From G963667675 sp963667675 (GTDB taxonomy: Bacteria; Chloroflexota; Dehalococcoidia; Lucifugimonadales; UBA3495), in NCBI GenBank assembly GCA_963667675.1, contig OY763929.1:1302001-1366000 (forward strand): a stretch of 64,000 bases of DNA, written 5' to 3'. The position numbers were made by a program, and so were the translations under genes. Of the stretch, positions 61,893 through 64,000 are shown piece by piece. Numbering within the stretch: the stretch's first letter is position 1; each line of letters starts with the position of its first letter. The notes under the pieces were generated by a model. It saw nothing but the letters and a program-made list of their open reading frames with translations, was not told the origin of the DNA and did no database searches.

Positions 61893-63644
61893 CTATTCAC
61901 CGGCCCGGGCGTTGGCGACGTTGACGGATACGATGTCTACGCCGTGATACTTCTGGTGTTTGACCGACGAGGAGAGGTGGCGCAGCAGGTGGAATGAGAT
62001 GTCGCGGCCCTCTGAAATGTCCGGGTTCTCCCCCATGTAGGCGAGCTTGTCCTCCAAGTTCTCCTCATCCGTTGCGGAGACGAACTCCAACTCAGCGGCG
62101 CCGCCCACGGAGCGGGCGGTGACCACCAGGCGCCGTCTGCTCGCCGGCTCCGGGCCATCACCGTCAGGCGTCATGCTGTGCAGCGTTTCCTCTCCCACCA
62201 GCACCAGCCGTTCGGCTGAGGCGTCGGTCCACCCTGCGTCCTTCCCGAACTTCCGGAGGAAGCCGCTGAGCTTGGGCAGCGTTTCCTGGTCCACGTCGAT
62301 GCGCAGCCGCTTGCGCCGGGGGCCGGTCAACTCCAGGAACACCATCATGATGACGGCGACGATGGCCCCGGAGGTCATGCCGTTGCCCAGCAGGATGCCA
62401 AGAAAGCCGTCTCCCAGTTGGTCGGCGAATATCCACCCGTTCTGGAATCCCAACCCAATCCAGAAGGCCAGCCCCGCCACCGCCGCCTTGCGGTGGTCAA
62501 CCCCGTCCTGGACGACGATTTTCATGCCCTGGACGAATAGCAGCGCAATCAGCACCAGCACGTAGGCCGCGGCCACCGGCATAGGGATGGCGATAAGCAG
62601 CGCGGCGAACTTGGGGAAGAAGGCCAGCCCGAAGATGATGGCGCCGATGATGATGCCCACCCTCCGCGCGCCTATTCCGGTCACCTCGGCAAGTGAAATG
62701 CTGGTGGAGTACGTGGTGTTCGGCAGGGTGCCTCCCAACCCGGAGAGGAGGTTGCCGGCTCCGTCTGCGTTGAGGGCCCCTTGAACGACCCGGAAGTCGG
62801 TGGCCCTTGGGTTGCGGCGTGAGATGCGCTGGATGGCCACGCCGTCGCCGATGGTTTCTATGGCCCCCACCAGCGTCACAACTATAAAGGCAGGCAGCAG
62901 CGCCCAGAAGTCTGAGCCGGGCGTCACGTCGATCCCCGGCCAGTCTTGGAACGGCACGCCAAACCAGGCGGCGTCGACGACGGCCTCTATATCGTACAGG
63001 CCGTAGGGAATGCCAACGGCGCATCCTGCGACGATACCGGCGACCGGAGACCACAGCCGCAGGGACGGCGGCGCGCGGAGCACCATGGCCACCACGACGG
63101 CCAAAGTAATCACGGCGGCCAATGGAGCCGCGGCGGTGTCTGTGCCCTCCGGCACGTTGTCCAGGGAGTCGTAAAGTACCGGCGCTACCGTGACCGCAAT
63201 AAGCATTATCACGGTGCCCGTCACAGTCGGAGTGAAGATGCGCCGGAGCAGCGACAGCCTGGCCGCCAGCATGAATTGGAACAAAGAGGAGATAATCACC
63301 AGGCTTGCCAGTGTCGCTGGGCCGGCCAGCTCCAGGGCTGCGACACAGACGGCTATGAAAGCCCCGGACGTGCCCATGATCAGGACGTGCCCGGAGCCGA
63401 TTCGGCCCCATCGCGCCGCCTGTAGCATGGTGATTAGACCGCAGACGGCCATCGCAGCGAATATGGCCCAGGTCAGGTAGCTCTCCGGCGCCTCCGCGAT
63501 GCGGACGACAATTACCACGGTAAGGACGACCGGCGAAATGATGAGCATCGCCGCCTGTGCGCCCGCCCCCAGCGCTATCAGCGGCGGCGGGTTCTCTTCC
63601 GGTTCGTAGCGGACGTGCTCGTTAACTACTGTTGTCGCCATCAC
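61893..63644 (-). CDS. NCS2 nucleobase permease fused to an ATPase-like (anti-sigma-factor-type) domain
   Basis: 583 residues. Residues about 1-440 are a xanthine/uracil-type transporter with about 13 hydrophobic spans, a TATLASLVIISSLFQFMLA-like region (its helix 3), VTLVGAIETIGDGVAI (helix 8) and LSGLGGTLPNTTYSTSISL (helix 10). Residues about 445-583 are cytoplasmic and read like a GHKL ATPase of the RsbW/SpoIIAB kind: DASAERLVLVGEETLHSM (N-box like), RRRLVVTARSVGGAAELEFV and GRDISFHLLRHLSSSVKHQK. Fusion of transport and a histidine-kinase-like ATPase is uncommon. Confidence 0.8.
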   Translation of the reverse strand: MMATTVVNEHVRYEPEENPPPLIALGAGAQAAMLIISPVVLTVVIVVRIAEAPESYLTWAIFAAMAVCGLITMLQAARWGRIGSGHVLIMGTSGAFIAVCVAALELAGPATLASLVIISSLFQFMLAARLSLLRRIFTPTVTGTVIMLIAVTVAPVLYDSLDNVPEGTDTAAAPLAAVITLAVVVAMVLRAPPSLRLWSPVAGIVAGCAVGIPYGLYDIEAVVDAAWFGVPFQDWPGIDVTPGSDFWALLPAFIVVTLVGAIETIGDGVAIQRISRRNPRATDFRVVQGALNADGAGNLLSGLGGTLPNTTYSTSISLAEVTGIGARRVGIIIGAIIFGLAFFPKFAALLIAIPMPVAAAYVLVLIALLFVQGMKIVVQDGVDHRKAAVAGLAFWIGLGFQNGWIFADQLGDGFLGILLGNGMTSGAIVAVIMMVFLELTGPRRKRLRIDVDQETLPKLSGFLRKFGKDAGWTDASAERLVLVGEETLHSMTPDGDGPEPASRRRLVVTARSVGGAAELEFVSATDEENLEDKLAYMGENPDISEGRDISFHLLRHLSSSVKHQKYHGVDIVSVNVANARAGE

Positions 63645-63826
63645 CTGTTCCCGTACCTGGCCGGGATGCGTTTCTCAGCGGGCTGCGCGGACAGACCGGA
63701 TGTCGTGTCCCTCGACCTTTTGTGACCATGACGAGCGGCGTCGCAGTGCCGAATCGGGAGACTCCTGGGCAAAGCCGGAGAAAGGGTTTACCGAGATCCG
63801 GGCCCTGTCCTGACCAACCAGTCCGG

Positions 63827-64000
63827 CTACGCCGGAATCAGGATACGTCCGCAACTGGTGCACAGCACCTTCTGCGTCCCTGACCGCACCCGCTGCTGTA
63901 TCTGGGTGGGCTGCGACATACGGCAGGCTTGGCACAATCCCCGTTCCACCTTGGCCACCGCCAGCCCCCGTTTCGCCCGGCGCAGGCCCTCGTAGTGTTG
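63827..64000 (-). CDS. C4-type zinc-ribbon protein (C-terminal end only; start outside window)
   Basis: 57 residues are visible before the stop at 63827. They read YEGLRRAKRGLAVAKVERGL, then CQACRMSQPTQIQQRVR and KVLCTSCGRILIPA: two CxxC pairs of the zf-RING_7/CdsZ-like zinc ribbon that closes a coiled-coil protein in this family. The coiled-coil part lies beyond base 64000. The gap 63645-63826 between the permease and this gene holds nothing recognisable. Confidence 0.85.
   Translation of the reverse strand, partial: QHYEGLRRAKRGLAVAKVERGLCQACRMSQPTQIQQRVRSGTQKVLCTSCGRILIPA

Overview
The window is a high-GC bacterial chromosome segment. Its gene content points to the Chloroflexota, most likely a free-living, SAR202/Dehalococcoidia-like lineage. 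This is an inference from several signs: a division cluster cut down to rsmH-ftsA-ftsZ with no mur or mraY genes between them, a class II (B12-dependent) ribonucleotide reductase behind nrdR, 2-oxoacid:ferredoxin oxidoreductase, heavy use of GTG and TTG starts, several D-threo-aldose-dehydrogenase-like aldo/keto reductases, and a large cadherin/Fn3 surface protein. No rRNA gene is present to settle the taxonomy.

Layout. 1-5.5 kb: a leftward type I restriction-modification locus (hsdR, a GxxExxY protein, an hsdM that continues into an hsdS-like target-recognition domain and leaves the window), preceded by a fumarylacetoacetate-hydrolase-fold gene. 5.6-8.7 kb: the cytochrome c maturation operon ccmA-B-C-D-E, ending at a terminator shared with the leftward korA-korB pair (8.8-11.4 kb). 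12-13.4 kb: a secreted CAP-domain protein and a cysteine-rich membrane protein. 13.6-22.8 kb: a long rightward housekeeping run dprA-topA-xer-aroQ-pepP-efp-xseA-xseB-purN-like. 22.9-26.7 kb: leftward tig-clpP-clpX-ferredoxin. 27.3-31.1 kb: rsmH-ftsA-ftsZ. 31.3-32.9 kb: a repeat-rich scar with a broken HTH cassette and an hsdS remnant. 33-36.7 kb: nrdR, a small ORF and nrdJ. 36.9-43.7 kb: pdxA, proC, yggT, a PadR/membrane-protein pair, degV, a P-loop kinase and pepA. 43.8-44 kb: a tRNA and a candidate small RNA or attenuator. 44.2-48.1 kb: a lactonase-like amidohydrolase, two aldo/keto reductases and a VOC protein. 48.1-49.1 kb: a dense array of dispersed hairpin repeats. 49.3-56.7 kb: one giant surface protein. 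57-64 kb: a third aldo/keto reductase, a cupin, a quinone oxidoreductase, a RHH/PIN toxin-antitoxin pair, small membrane and YbjQ-like proteins, an NCS2 permease with an ATPase-like tail, and the end of a zinc-ribbon gene.

How the genes relate. The ccm genes supply c-type cytochromes; the CcmE carries the cysteine-type (CxxxY) haem-binding motif. The nrdR/nrdJ pair has strong promoters with a matching inverted repeat just downstream of the nrdJ -10 box. The fuconolactonase-like amidohydrolase and the aldose-dehydrogenase-like reductases could form a sugar to lactone to acid oxidation route. Four genes (xseA, a small HTH gene, the giant surface protein and the third aldo/keto reductase) each carry a single extra base that splits the frame, at least three of them inside G/C homopolymers. 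This is either a systematic sequence error or a real genomic trait, and it is the main caveat on those gene models.
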